Part shown: positions 42,616 to 53,600 of the stretch, piece after piece | How positions within the stretch are numbered: the stretch's first letter is position 1 | Layout of the letters: every line of letters starts with the position of its first letter | The notes under the pieces: generated by a model | The model's input: only the letters and a program-made list of their open reading frames with translations | The model's database searches: none | What the model was told of the DNA's origin: nothing | From: Gracilariopsis chorda | Taxonomy: Eukaryota; Rhodophyta; Florideophyceae; Gracilariales; Gracilariaceae | Direction: 5' to 3' | Length of the DNA stretch: 64,000 nucleotides | Assembly (NCBI GenBank): GCA_003194525.1 | Contig: NBIV01000174.1 | Coordinates: forward strand, 62,001 to 126,000 | Program-made: the position numbers and the translations under genes

Positions 42616-44973
42616 ATGGCGCATCCTGCGCAACCTCCCCCCGCTATCACTCCCGCCCTCACCTCTGCTGCTGAAGCACAATGTCCTAAATCTCGTCCAC
42701 GCGCCAAGAAGAAAGTTCGTATGCAGGTTATTCCTGACGAAGAACCTATCAAACCCGTCGATACCTTTCACGTCTCCCTCTCAAACGCCCACGCCGTTCT
42801 GCGCATCGCAGAGTCACGACCAGTCATCCTCAAATTCGCCTTCGACAACTACTGGCACGCCGAGACAGACGTCTTCACAAAAGACTCAGTACAGCCCCAA
42901 TGGAACTTTAACACCGATACCATCCGCGGTTTCGACGGTCGCAAACCCGCCGCAGCGGATGGAACTGCCCCACACCAACAATCTGCACCCACCAACCCCG
43001 TCCAACCGTCAACAAGCTTCGTATACGAAACGCAGTTCGGTTACAAGCTTCACCGAAAGTATCTCATCGTTACTTTGTGCGAGCGCAGCCCTTATCAGGA
43101 CGTCGAGTGGGGAACGGGTGTCATCCCGCTCGACTCCATTGCGCGCGGATGCGAATCTGCAGACATGTCCATCGTCGCTAAAGATGGTCTTACCTATTAC
43201 GGAAATGTGTATTGTAACATAACTATGACCAATGTACAACGCGTACGAGCCCATCTTACCGACCTCAAACTCTCCGAGTATCCCGAAGTCTTCAGCTACG
43301 ATGTCAAGCTCATCTACTTGGAGTTCGGCACCAGAGCGTTTGAGAATGGCTTTTGTCGATGCACGGAAAGGAGATCGGATGCCGAACCGCGCTTTTCTGC
43401 ACAGCCTGCCTTGCAGTATGACACTACTTTGCGTGATATGCTAGTCACCTCTACACCGAATGCCCCGGCTATTATGATCTTTTTCTCGGTGCATCGTCAG
43501 GTTGCGCGCAACCGAACGGAGGAGATTGGAGTTGGTGCGCTCCCCATTCGCATGTTGTTTTCGAAAATACGTGATGGATGGATGAACCTGCCTACCAAGT
43601 TCAGAGTTCCGCTTGCCAACTACAGGGGCATTATTCGCGGAAAGGTTCTACTGCGCAATATTCCTCAGTTCTCGCAGCTGCCCGGGTCGGATCTTACCAA
43701 CGTTGACGGCGTTATCATGCCCGTTCACGTCGACCTTCAAAGTCGCAAGTTGCTTCCGTGGATCAAGCTGCCCAAGTCCACCGAGAAGAGACGGCAAATG
43801 GCCACCGAAAACCAAGCGACCCAACTACCATATGGTGTCAATCACCATCACCTCACACCCTCCGTCTCAGACAAGAGCGTCCAGTCTGAAACCACCCGCG
43901 AACCATCTGTGCCACCTACATCGCAACCCCAGCCGGCACAGCCACAGCAACAACTGCAAGCGCCACCCGACCAGCCCCACGACCCTCATTCGACGGAGTA
44001 TGATGGCGGCTCTGAACCTTCGTCTAATACCACGTCCCCTCGTCTGCAGCGTCGACCGTTTCCAGCGATGGATACCTTTGTCTTGCGAGATAACCTTAAA
44101 AAGCGAGCCGCTGTACCGCGCACCCAACAGATTGAGCCGCCACAGCATGACACGGCGGCGCACGGCAGCCCGTCCACGGTACAGCGCTCTTCTTGGGCAG
44201 TTTCTGACTCGGGCGATGACTCTACAGGCACGATATCTAAGTTGCGCAGTAAGGTTGACCCGCGCGCATCGTCTCATGTTGAGCAAATTAAGCTGTTCGC
44301 CGCTCTGCGAGAGGCGAGTCGAGACAATGAAGGCGAGTCGTGCGAGGAACTTTCGAAACTCAGAATATCGGATAGTCCAGGGCGGTCAAAGCCACGGCAG
44401 CATTCTGATGAGAGTAGTTCATCCCGAGTCCCAACGAGCAGAGCATCGGACGGCACTTGTGATGGTCGCGAGTCACCTCCGGATATGCAAGCGAGACGAA
44501 ACAAGAGTGGGAAGAGCTTTGGTAGTTCTTGTACTACAGAAGGCGGTGTGGAAGTTGGTTCTACTGTTCTTTCTGACGACGGCTACCTGACGGGCTCGCG
44601 TACCAATCCTCAGGATGCAAATCAAAAGCTCACGAGATGTGCTCCTGGGGAGGAACAATATGACTATGAGGCGGAAGACATGCGAGCAACTTACGAAACG
44701 TCTCCGAACACATCGCTACCTGGACTGGATCTTGCAGAAGGAGCCTATGACGATGATGAAGATGAATGGCAAGCTATTCATGATCCCGGGAGCTCACGAC
44801 ACTACTTTGCGCATCGACACACGCAAGAAAGTTTGTGGCTTCCACCGGGGTGGGAGCGTATGGTCGATGATGATGGACGGCAATACTTTGTGGACCATGC
44901 GTCTCAATCTACGCAATGGCACTTTCCGGCTGCTGAAGCTCGGGCGTACCGAGAAAGCGTTTATGCTGGATGA
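42616..44973 (+). CDS. C2-like and tandem WW-domain protein
   Basis: 785 residues, single exon. The ATG at 42,616 (cccATGg) is chosen because upstream in-frame sequence is translated C-run leader. After a basic patch (RPRAKKKVR), residues about 40-400 hold two beta-rich segments (TFHVSLSNAHAVLRIAES; FEFGTRAFENGFCR-like region around 235-250) that look like divergent C2 domains; this is inference. A long Ser/Pro/Gln-rich disordered region follows. The C-terminus carries two WW domains: EWQAIHDPGSSRHYFAHRHT...W (about 714-742), then LPPGWERMVDDDGRQYFVDH...W (about 741-776). WW domains bind proline-rich ligands such as PPxY. C2 plus WW recalls HECT ligases, but there is no HECT domain here, so an adaptor role is more likely. 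Confidence 0.78.
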   Translation: MAHPAQPPPAITPALTSAAEAQCPKSRPRAKKKVRMQVIPDEEPIKPVDTFHVSLSNAHAVLRIAESRPVILKFAFDNYWHAETDVFTKDSVQPQWNFNTDTIRGFDGRKPAAADGTAPHQQSAPTNPVQPSTSFVYETQFGYKLHRKYLIVTLCERSPYQDVEWGTGVIPLDSIARGCESADMSIVAKDGLTYYGNVYCNITMTNVQRVRAHLTDLKLSEYPEVFSYDVKLIYLEFGTRAFENGFCRCTERRSDAEPRFSAQPALQYDTTLRDMLVTSTPNAPAIMIFFSVHRQVARNRTEEIGVGALPIRMLFSKIRDGWMNLPTKFRVPLANYRGIIRGKVLLRNIPQFSQLPGSDLTNVDGVIMPVHVDLQSRKLLPWIKLPKSTEKRRQMATENQATQLPYGVNHHHLTPSVSDKSVQSETTREPSVPPTSQPQPAQPQQQLQAPPDQPHDPHSTEYDGGSEPSSNTTSPRLQRRPFPAMDTFVLRDNLKKRAAVPRTQQIEPPQHDTAAHGSPSTVQRSSWAVSDSGDDSTGTISKLRSKVDPRASSHVEQIKLFAALREASRDNEGESCEELSKLRISDSPGRSKPRQHSDESSSSRVPTSRASDGTCDGRESPPDMQARRNKSGKSFGSSCTTEGGVEVGSTVLSDDGYLTGSRTNPQDANQKLTRCAPGEEQYDYEAEDMRATYETSPNTSLPGLDLAEGAYDDDEDEWQAIHDPGSSRHYFAHRHTQESLWLPPGWERMVDDDGRQYFVDHASQSTQWHFPAAEARAYRESVYAG

Positions 44974-46834
44974 TGCCAGTGCACCTGCCACAGTCCGTGC
45001 CCGTCGACCTAATCTCGCGCTGTTACCCCTTATGACTTTCTTTTGCCTCTTGCATCAGTAGATTAGTTAGTATACCGATCCCCCTTCTTTCTTCCGTTAA
45101 CCTACCCCTCGACCCCTCCAACTGTCCCATTTATTGTTTATCTTCGCTCTAGTCTTGAATCTTGAGAGCGTAATTGTCGCACGCTCTGGTCACTTAACAA
45201 TACTTTGATTTATGAAAGCTTGTATGTTCGTCTTTTGGCGATCTACGTATCTTGCGCCACTGAGGGATTCGCCTTGTGGTCGATAAATGAAATACGAACG
45301 CGTTCGGTTGCTGGATAACTTACTCCGCCCAAATTGTTTGAAGTGCGAGGGGGTTTTCGAACTTTTGCAAGGTATCATAGAGCTTTGAATTTTCACAGAT
45401 TGTCTACTTTGAGCCCTTCAGCATAAAACATACAGGCTTTGACGTGATCAGGGTTCAGAATCAAGGTATTGGTGGCAGCACGGCGTGCTTGAGGCCTGTC
45501 TCAGTTTTTCAATAAAAACTTTGGGAGTGTAAATGGGAGTGATAAGTTTTCCCGGTATGCATGGAAAGGTGGGCCCGAACCGTCTTCTGCATGTTCTCTG
45601 TATCATAAATCCAACTACGTATCGGTTTTCAACACAGGAGGGGAAGACGATGATGCTGATAGACTTGGCCCGATTCTTCCTGCGATGACGCAAAATGGTT
45701 CATTAAAAGTTGCAAAGTTACAAAGCGCTGCAAAGATGGCCGTGGTGATGGGGGAGTCTGGCAACGACTGCTTCAGGGTGTGGAGCCGATGTAATTAAGG
45801 TAGTGATTGTCTCGAATGCCGCTCTTGAAGAAAGCATGGAAGCTGATGATTTGTGGGTCATGAGGCAGATTTGGTTCGCAGGACGCCGGCTCTGAACCGG
45901 GGCGCTGACGTAGCAGACGTTGGTGAGTGAGCTGTTATTCTGCCACGTACTTTTATACGAAAGAATGGTCAAACGATGGTGCGATGCTCGAGTGTGAAGG
46001 TTGAACGGAGTTGGTGCAATGATGTCACGAAACAGGTAATGAGAAGGCTGCGGCTCGGATGAAATTAAAGCTTTATAGAGTCGGGGGCGAGATAAATGGT
46101 GAGCTTTTGCAAACGGATAACCGTTCTTGTTCTAACACCGGTGTTGATGCATTAACTCTCGAGATTTAGAGGTGAATATCCGGAAAAGGATGTATCCAGA
46201 TTTGCACGGTTTCGCAAGGGAGGTGCAGGTAGATAAGGGTTGCAATCTACCGTAGGGTCGTATCTTATCGCGATTATATGTTATCGCGAATGCATTTTTC
46301 GTGTAGAACAGAATATCTCTAACTACAGGGCACTGGTGCATTTGAATTACCAAGGTAACAGCCCTGAAGCTTCTTACACCGTTGAGTTGCTGTCAAGCTT
46401 CGAGAACTGTACCCTTGGTATTACCAGTAGAGTTACCAACTTGGTAACTCTACCGTTTACCAACGGCACCGTTGGTAGTCTACGGACACAGAACAAGAGT
46501 TTCTAGCTATTCCACACGTTTGATCTTGAACTTATTCTTGGAGAGGTGGGACTTGCTGATATCTTCGATTCTGCGCTCGGGACATGGTGATATGCATGAC
46601 CAAACTCCAAGCTGAGTTCTTCTCTTCCTCCGAGACTGAGGCTGGGACTTTGGGGTTTAACTCAAACGTTGCTCGGAAAGCGAGAACTCAGTTCGTTGTG
46701 CATTAAGTTGGCTGACAACCGGGCAGTTGCTAGAGTTCAAGTGCTTTTTGATGGCGCTCGTTTTCTTCGTTCTGCGCACCTGACGCGGCAGCAGAAACAG
46801 GCACGTTTCATCGTTAGCGTTCATCGTAGACACA
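44974..46834. other. Intergenic region with a palindrome cluster
   Basis: No supported gene. 3' flank of the WW-domain gene, then AT-richer DNA with short unrelated frames. Two adjacent strong hairpins lie at 46,427-46,476. Confidence 0.5.
46427..46476. repeat. Two adjacent perfect stem-loops
   Basis: First: gtagagttacca-act-tggtaactctac (46,427-46,453, 12-bp stem). Second: accaacgg-ca-ccgttggt (46,459-46,476, 8-bp stem). Related taccaagg/ccttggta words upstream at about 46,350 and 46,412 could pair around them, giving a larger folded structure. Confidence 0.85.
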
Positions 46835-46936
46835 ATGCAGATAGCCAAGCTGGCTATCTGTAGCCTATTGTGTCTAACCCTTTGCCTTGCCCCTACCGTG
46901 CACGCCAAACACAGAAACACCTTTCGCTTCGAATAA
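46835..46936 (+). CDS. Candidate 33-residue signal-peptide-like small ORF
   Basis: Begins MQIAKLAICSLLCLTLCLA, a basic-hydrophobic run ending PTVHA, which fits a signal peptide with an AxA-like cleavage site and leaves only about nine residues (KHRNTFRFE). It lies 240 bp upstream of the BAG6-like start on the same strand and could be an upstream ORF of that mRNA, a tiny secreted peptide, or the remnant of a first exon. Its 5' part also forms a 9-bp hairpin (cagatagcc-aagct-ggctatctg). No homolog recognised. Confidence 0.3.
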   Translation: MQIAKLAICSLLCLTLCLAPTVHAKHRNTFRFE

Positions 46937-47172
46937 AAAAAACCGCTTTTCGGGGTTTTTGTCGAGAATTTGTTTCCACGGCGAAGCGAAACACAGTACT
47001 GCAGATACACATGTGTGCCTTAAGCGAAGAGCAGCGAACTGCCACATGCCATAAACTCCATGCGCTAGCCAAAGACGTGTTTGTTTTCACCCGGAACAAA
47101 GCGCTCAACTTCGGCGCGCGTTCTTGTTCGTCATCTATTTCGCTGGGCGTCCCCAGATGCCACTTCTTCAAC

Positions 47173-50100
47173 ATGCCCGTCATAAACGTCACTGTGCGCA
47201 CTCCCTTTGCAGGCGACACCAATCTCACCATTCCCACCGATGCCACCGTCGAGGAGTTGATCCTTCGAGTCGCTCGTCTGGCTTCACCCGGCTCTCAACA
47301 ACCTCCCGAGCCGCGCTGCATTGTGTACAGCGGCCGCGTTCTGGATGACTCCCAGACCCTCTCCCAGGCAGGCATTCCTGATAACGCCGTCCTCCATTTC
47401 ATGCGTCGACCTCGTCGCTCCGCTCAACAGCAGAGAAACCACCAGCATCCAGATCATGCAAACTGGTCTGGCTCGGAAACTGATTCTCCGCACGATCATG
47501 CCCATGAACATGATCACGTTCATGAACATGTACATACAAACGTTCTTATAAGTCACGTCGCGTTCAATCATCGTCGTCCACAGTTTACCGATATCCGCGA
47601 GATGCTTGTTTCTGTATTACACGCTCTCGGTTTTTCAACCAACGCTGTCAACAGCGCTGCCAGTGCCGCCGCTGCTCTAATCGTTTCATTCGACTCGCCT
47701 CTGGAGCGCGGACATCCCTCAAGATCTGTACTGGAATCTACATGGACTACTCTCAGGAATGTACAACAGCAAGTGTCATCTAATACAATCAACACGCGCA
47801 TCAATCAGACCCACGCCCCTGCATCCATTGTGAATAACCGCACCTCTTCGACCATACATCCATCTTCACTGCCTGCGTCCACAGTGCATCCTTCCACCTC
47901 ACAGCAATCAGCACGCTCTCCGTCTGTACAGTCCACACCAACCGAACCTCGCAGTTCACAGGATTTAGATACCATTTCAGAAACGCGTCAGCTTTCAAGT
48001 GACCCACCGCTTCCAGGTACGCAATCGAATGGAACAACAGAACAACCAACCCCGTCGCTTCCACCTTTATCACTTCTCCCAGAGAATCCACCTCAGGAGA
48101 GCGCTGATCAAACTGACCGTCTCGCCTCTGCAAGTGCAGCTGACCGCTTGATGCCGGCATTGGCTGATATCATCACACGTTTAGAACCTCTGATTCGTAA
48201 TGCACCATCTTTGGTTCGAGTTGCTCAGGGAGAACGGTTAGAGGATGTATCACAACTAACTCAACTAATGGGCGGAACGGCTGGTGCAATGACCGCGGTA
48301 GCTATGTTGCTATCAACTGTACTTCCCGCACCAAATGAGCGCGAGAACGACAGTGACGCGAGTATGGGCTTTGGTCACAACAACCGTCCGGATCAGCGAC
48401 GTGACTCCTCTGGACCACCACCTTCACGTCCTGATGGGCAAGGAACTTCTGCAAGTAACAGAACTTCGTCGATGAACAGAGGTTACGAATCTGGGAATGA
48501 CGACAGAAGTTCGAGGAATACTGCTCCTAGCTCCTCCCAAGCACAACAAGAACAACAGCGCCGATCCCCAGCTGCGGCACACCGTAGTGAAACAGAGGGT
48601 TTAAGGGACATGGCTTTCCGAGACCCACACGCCGCTATGCATTTCGCCGAAATAACGAGCGGTGAGGATCGCGACGAGGAAAACGAACAGTATCAAGTAT
48701 ATCGGGAAAAGAATGCCGATTTTGTCGTGCGCCTCGTTTCATATTACTACTGGTCTCTTACTGGAGTTGACGTGCCGATGGATTCATGTCCAAATGAACT
48801 AGGTGTTACTGCTACCACCGTTCTTGATGAGCTTTATGGGAATGGAGGGCTTGAGGAACCTCTAAACCCTTTTCTACGTATTCTCTACTTTATGATGGAG
48901 TTCATCACTCCTCGACAGTTCCATGACGTATGTCGAGGGAACTTTTTACCTCTCGCCGAAATGCGGGATGAGCTGTGGGAAATTATTATGGAAGAGCTTG
49001 TTGAGGTCTCAGAAGAATATGTTGAACTAGATGACTTTCAAACTTACTTCGTCGCCTTCGTTTCTGACAAGCTGCATACGCTGATTCACGTTTTCGATGC
49101 GCTGAATAGAGGGAATGAGGACCTGAGGGGCTTGCCCATGATGAGCGATTTTTGTCTGCGCACGATGAATGTCGTACACCGGCAGGTTGTTGTATTGGTT
49201 GATATTCTATCTGGGGACCTGGGGGAAGAAGAGTACGCGGCCAGGCTCTGTGAGTGGTTCACGAACGCCTTCGCGAGTATAGCATTTTCGTTGGGACGCG
49301 AAATGGGACTGGAATGGGAGCCGCTCGTGAACATCTTTCGTAGGGTGATGAATGAGATTGGAATCTCTGTGGTGGGAAGACAGTTTTCGGTCGTCTTTCC
49401 ACTAATTCTAAATTTATTTCTGGAAAGAGCAAAAACTGCTTATGATCGCCTGGCGTCCGCATCACGGAGAGAAGGGGTTCGGGGAAGCGACAATGAAGAA
49501 CACGGAGGCTCCGATAGTGAAGACGTCGACTTTGCGGACTTTGATCATTCAGACTGCGGACCGGGCTGCCTCGTGAGGCAGGCAGAACTTAGAGAAACTC
49601 GCGCGAATCAAACGTCAGACCTGAGAGACGCCGCAGGGAATCATAGCGACTCTGACGACGGGATTCCGGACCTCATCAGTAGTTCCGACGAGAGCTCCGA
49701 GGAAGAAGCTTCAAGTTATTCGCAAAGTCCTGCCATCCCTATCCCGAATTCTGAACATCCTGCGAACCAAAGAGGGGTCAACGCACCAATCACTGATCGC
49801 ATGGAGGTCGATCCCGATGTGGAACTTGATGAGCGTGATTTCGATGACATAGCGGAGGAATTGACTCGAGAGCTGGGGCCCGGCGTTGAACCGCGCGCTC
49901 CAACCCCAGAGTACACTGACGCTGAGTTTGATGAGCTTGCCTCAGAACTTGAGAAGGAGGCTAGGTCCCTTCCAAACAACAGTCACTCCAACGAACCAGT
50001 TGCTGCAAGGCCACAGCAACCCCCGGGAACTAAGAAGGTTCCATCCACTACACGAGCTTCATCGTCCTCAATACGATCTCAAGCGCGTGTTGGTTTTCCA

Positions 50101-50601
50101 GCAGCTCAGCCGGTATCTCTTCGCTCATCGGCGTTGGGCCATGCCTCGTTTTCTTCGACCGCGGTGCCTTTTGCAAGACGAAGTACAAACGATAGACGCC
50201 TATCGTCAAGTCAATCGTCAGATGAATTTGGGGTCTTGGGAAGTTCAGAAGCAAAGGTGTGGCGGAACATCGTCAGAAATGATGAAACTCGCATAGCAGG
50301 GTCAAGGTACAAGCCTTTGAGCAGAGGCTATCGATTCGACGTAGAACCACCACAAAAGCTCGACCGCAAGAAAGCGGTTGAGCTCGTGGGACAGAGTGTG
50401 GACGCCGCAGCAACGAAAGTACCTATAACACCTTCTGAAAAGAAGGAGATACAGCGTATTCTGCAAGAGAATTCTCACGAATGTCTTGAACACGTTGAGT
50501 CTGAAGTGCGGTCTAGACTGCTGGAAGATGAAGATTTCGACAGCGACGTTTACCCTTCCGCTACGTCTCGGTTTCTTGCCTGGGCAGACATGCCGGAATG
50601 A
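47173..50601 (+). CDS. BAG6/Scythe-like ubiquitin-like-domain protein
   Basis: 1,142 residues from the ATG at 47,173, chosen because it begins the ubiquitin-like fold (MPVINVTVRTPFAG...). The frame is open further upstream, with another ATG at 47,011. Residues 1-76 are ubiquitin-like (IPTDATVEELILRVA; CIVYSGRVLDDSQTLSQAGI; AVLHF). A His-rich stretch, a long Ser/Pro/Gln-rich linker and a helical middle region (about 490-760) follow, then acidic segments. The C-terminus (HECLEHVESEVRSRLLEDED ... YPSATSRFLAWAD) resembles the BAG-like end of BAG6. BAG6 acts in quality control of mislocalised and tail-anchored membrane proteins. Single exon. Its stop is 55 bp from that of the convergent giant ATPase gene. 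Confidence 0.8.
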   Translation: MPVINVTVRTPFAGDTNLTIPTDATVEELILRVARLASPGSQQPPEPRCIVYSGRVLDDSQTLSQAGIPDNAVLHFMRRPRRSAQQQRNHQHPDHANWSGSETDSPHDHAHEHDHVHEHVHTNVLISHVAFNHRRPQFTDIREMLVSVLHALGFSTNAVNSAASAAAALIVSFDSPLERGHPSRSVLESTWTTLRNVQQQVSSNTINTRINQTHAPASIVNNRTSSTIHPSSLPASTVHPSTSQQSARSPSVQSTPTEPRSSQDLDTISETRQLSSDPPLPGTQSNGTTEQPTPSLPPLSLLPENPPQESADQTDRLASASAADRLMPALADIITRLEPLIRNAPSLVRVAQGERLEDVSQLTQLMGGTAGAMTAVAMLLSTVLPAPNERENDSDASMGFGHNNRPDQRRDSSGPPPSRPDGQGTSASNRTSSMNRGYESGNDDRSSRNTAPSSSQAQQEQQRRSPAAAHRSETEGLRDMAFRDPHAAMHFAEITSGEDRDEENEQYQVYREKNADFVVRLVSYYYWSLTGVDVPMDSCPNELGVTATTVLDELYGNGGLEEPLNPFLRILYFMMEFITPRQFHDVCRGNFLPLAEMRDELWEIIMEELVEVSEEYVELDDFQTYFVAFVSDKLHTLIHVFDALNRGNEDLRGLPMMSDFCLRTMNVVHRQVVVLVDILSGDLGEEEYAARLCEWFTNAFASIAFSLGREMGLEWEPLVNIFRRVMNEIGISVVGRQFSVVFPLILNLFLERAKTAYDRLASASRREGVRGSDNEEHGGSDSEDVDFADFDHSDCGPGCLVRQAELRETRANQTSDLRDAAGNHSDSDDGIPDLISSSDESSEEEASSYSQSPAIPIPNSEHPANQRGVNAPITDRMEVDPDVELDERDFDDIAEELTRELGPGVEPRAPTPEYTDAEFDELASELEKEARSLPNNSHSNEPVAARPQQPPGTKKVPSTTRASSSSIRSQARVGFPAAQPVSLRSSALGHASFSSTAVPFARRSTNDRRLSSSQSSDEFGVLGSSEAKVWRNIVRNDETRIAGSRYKPLSRGYRFDVEPPQKLDRKKAVELVGQSVDAAATKVPITPSEKKEIQRILQENSHECLEHVESEVRSRLLEDEDFDSDVYPSATSRFLAWADMPE

Positions 50602-50656
50602 TAGCGTGAGTCAAGGCTTTTAACGTAAGATAAGAGTAAATGCCTACATGTTTTAC

Positions 50657-53600
50657 CTATTCTGAGATACCAGCCAGTTGGTTCCTGATTGCATTTCGAG
50701 AAAGGGACTGATGAAGTTTGGGAAGATATACGGAAACAAATGATTCTGTGTAGTACCCATGCTCTTTGTTGTGCGGACTAACTAAATTGTGGGCGAGTTC
50801 ATGTGCCATCGTCGTAAACCAGAAGCTGTAACAATCCGTCGTAGGTGTCGCTCCGCGAACGTAGTGAAGGGATGTAAAGAATCTCAAGTTGAAATATAAT
50901 CCGCCCTGCCTGTTAAACGCAATACTGCGTCCCGCAGAGTTGTAATAAATGGCCATGCCATCCATGCGAACAGAATACACCTGGGCCAAATGATGGAGGA
51001 CGTTTCGAAAAGCAATAACGGCGTCTAGGTTCGCTCTTAGGAATTGATCCGCATCCACGTGATTGTCATTGTTTCGGAAGGAGAATACTTGAATGCCTAG
51101 TCTCATATGTCCCGGACAGTGGAAAGGCACGAGATTCTGTGCCGGTACAACTTCGCATCCATCTCCATTGCGGTCAAGGTTGGCTGGGATTGAAGTCATG
51201 AGTCGCTCAGGCGAATGAAAACCCGACCGTGCTACGGAACGAGTCTTGAGTATAGAATTAGCCAGCAAACGTTCAGTGCCATGATGTGCAGTTGTATCCT
51301 GTTCGGAAGTCATTGGTGCATCGCCAGTGACTTGCTTAGAACGGACTGTTTCGTTTGTCAAATGGCTCAACCCTCGGTTAGCACCGCGAATACTGAAGAC
51401 GCGTCCGAACAAGTTACTCCGTTTTGAGAACGATTCCTTTGACTCAACTGGCTGTGAGGCGGGTGGTGGGGCTGACGACGGTGGAGAAGGTGTAGAGAAT
51501 GGCCGAGAGCTCGACTTTCGAGAGTTAGGGGTAATAAAATCAAGAATTGAACCAGTAGACCTTGGTGACTTTTCATTAGCCAGGCTTGCGCCGCTTGGGT
51601 TTTTAGCGCTCTTACTCGTCTGAATAGACCCCGGTGTGGGTTTGCCTGAAGCGGGTGGTTTCGAAGCGGGTGGCTTTGCTGCCGCAACTTTTGGGTAGTC
51701 CCCTCGTTCCAAAATCTCCTTCGCTTCTTTCAGCTTCTCTAAAGAAGGATTTGGTCCTAGTAAAATGTTGATGTGCTCCGGTGCACAATCGTTAAACATC
51801 TCACGAAGAATGTGTTGGAAACCTTGTTTGTCGCTAATAAGCTCTGCAGGTTTTGACTGTGATCTGCTTTTCCATTTTGAGTGACTAGCGCCGTTAACGA
51901 CCTGAGGTGGAAGTGTTCCAGTCTTGACAACTTTAGCCTCACCTTGAAGTTGGGCTCCTCGTCCTTGAGGGGCCTCATGTTCGCCTTTTGGCTTTTGTGC
52001 ACTCAGTGCAACATCTCTGTGCTTAGAAAGAGCCGCTTCTCGTACCATCTTAACTTCAGAATGCACAGGAGCATCTGCTCGGAGAATGCGATCCACAGGA
52101 AACCCTCTCGATCTTAGCTGGCTTAACGGAGCTTCGAGAAGATTTCCAACAAAAAACGAATCTTCCAGCTGGCATCTTTGAAGAATTAAGCCTCCGATTG
52201 CATTTCCGACGTCGAACCAGTCGAGGTCTTGCGTTATGAACAATGCATTGTTCCTCCTTCCTTCTGGTTTGGCACAACACGTAACGGTTTGAGTTTTTGT
52301 TGTTCGACCAAGTCTGTAGTGTGCTTCAATCTTTGTTGCCTCACAAACACTCAGATTCCGCTCATCTAACAAGCTGGCAGCATTCTTTTTCAAGGGTCTT
52401 GATGTGATATTTGGCGATACCAGCAATGGCCGTCTTTCATAAATTCGTCTGGCAAAATCCTTCACGTAAGGTGTTCCGCGAACTGACTGACTTGAAACCT
52501 CAAAAGATGTCTGCACTCGCTGTGAGATATACTTCGCCCCTAGGCTGATATAAAATTCTTCGAGATCGGATTCTTGAGGAGCGCTTAACACGTCAAACAT
52601 CCTAGCAAAAAACGAGTTGTCAATAATGCATATCTCTTCCGCCTTCGCCAACGTGTACCTAGCTTTTACTGGGTTAGATGTATCTTGACCCTCATCCTCG
52701 GCTGCCGAGTTCATATCGAGTTGATATGCCAGGAGAAACGGAGATACTCGAATCTGTCGAGTGACAGCCCTGTACGGTGGATTCGATGCAATTCTTCTTA
52801 GAAGGGTTCTATATTGCTCTTCACCTCCGAGCTTGGTTAACACTGACTTTGGATTCGTCAACAACATTTGAAACAAATCTTTGATAGTTGCCTCTCTCTT
52901 CACCCCAATTGTTGCCAGGAAAGGATTAAAATCAACGACGTGGAACAAGGCAGTGGTGATTTCTGGGCCTTCATCAGTCTCATTCTTGAAGTATACTTCA
53001 TGAGAACGAAACCACCCCAGATTGTCTTCTACCAGTACTGGTATTATTGGCGCCTTCGAAAGCACTTCAAGCTGCTTCCTATCAAATTCGTTTGCTTGAG
53101 TTGAAAGATAACGGTATATCTTGGCGAAGACCTTCAGTATGTGGCGCTGAAAATCGGAGGAAGCTGAGGTTTCCTGAGACCTAAGTTTCGACTTCGCTAT
53201 CGATACCAGGTTCAGTAGTCGGTGAAGCAATGCATCTGTTGGAGGGCATTCACTACATCGGAAGGTATTGCCATACATCTGTTCACTCCCCAGCTCTACA
53301 TCTAATATAGGAAAGCCCATGCAACCACACGATGGGTTTATGAAGCAAGTGTTGGGTGCTTGCAGTTCCCTGAACTTCTTTTCATCTAGCGGATCTGTTC
53401 TAACCACTGGCAAAAACTTCATGTTCAAGAAATGTGATGGTTCGCCTGAATAACCGGTAGACTGAGAGACGTATTCATTGGCATATGGCCCGCCTGCAAT
53501 TAGCCTCTTGTACAAGAACTTCAAACATTTCAAACGAATAGTCCGCTCAGTGTTCTCATAAGCCATGTATTTCAGAACTGCTTCCAGAGGAGGATGGACT

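Noticed and set aside
42266..43222. 318-codon plus-strand ORF overlapping the WW-domain gene start
   Set aside because: Alternate frame of a C-rich leader and coding region; Pro/Ser/Thr composition with no domain, whereas the overlapping frame has WW domains.
43613..44590. 325-codon ORF in a second frame of the WW-domain gene
   Set aside because: Arg/Ser-rich shadow frame, with no motif and no start context.
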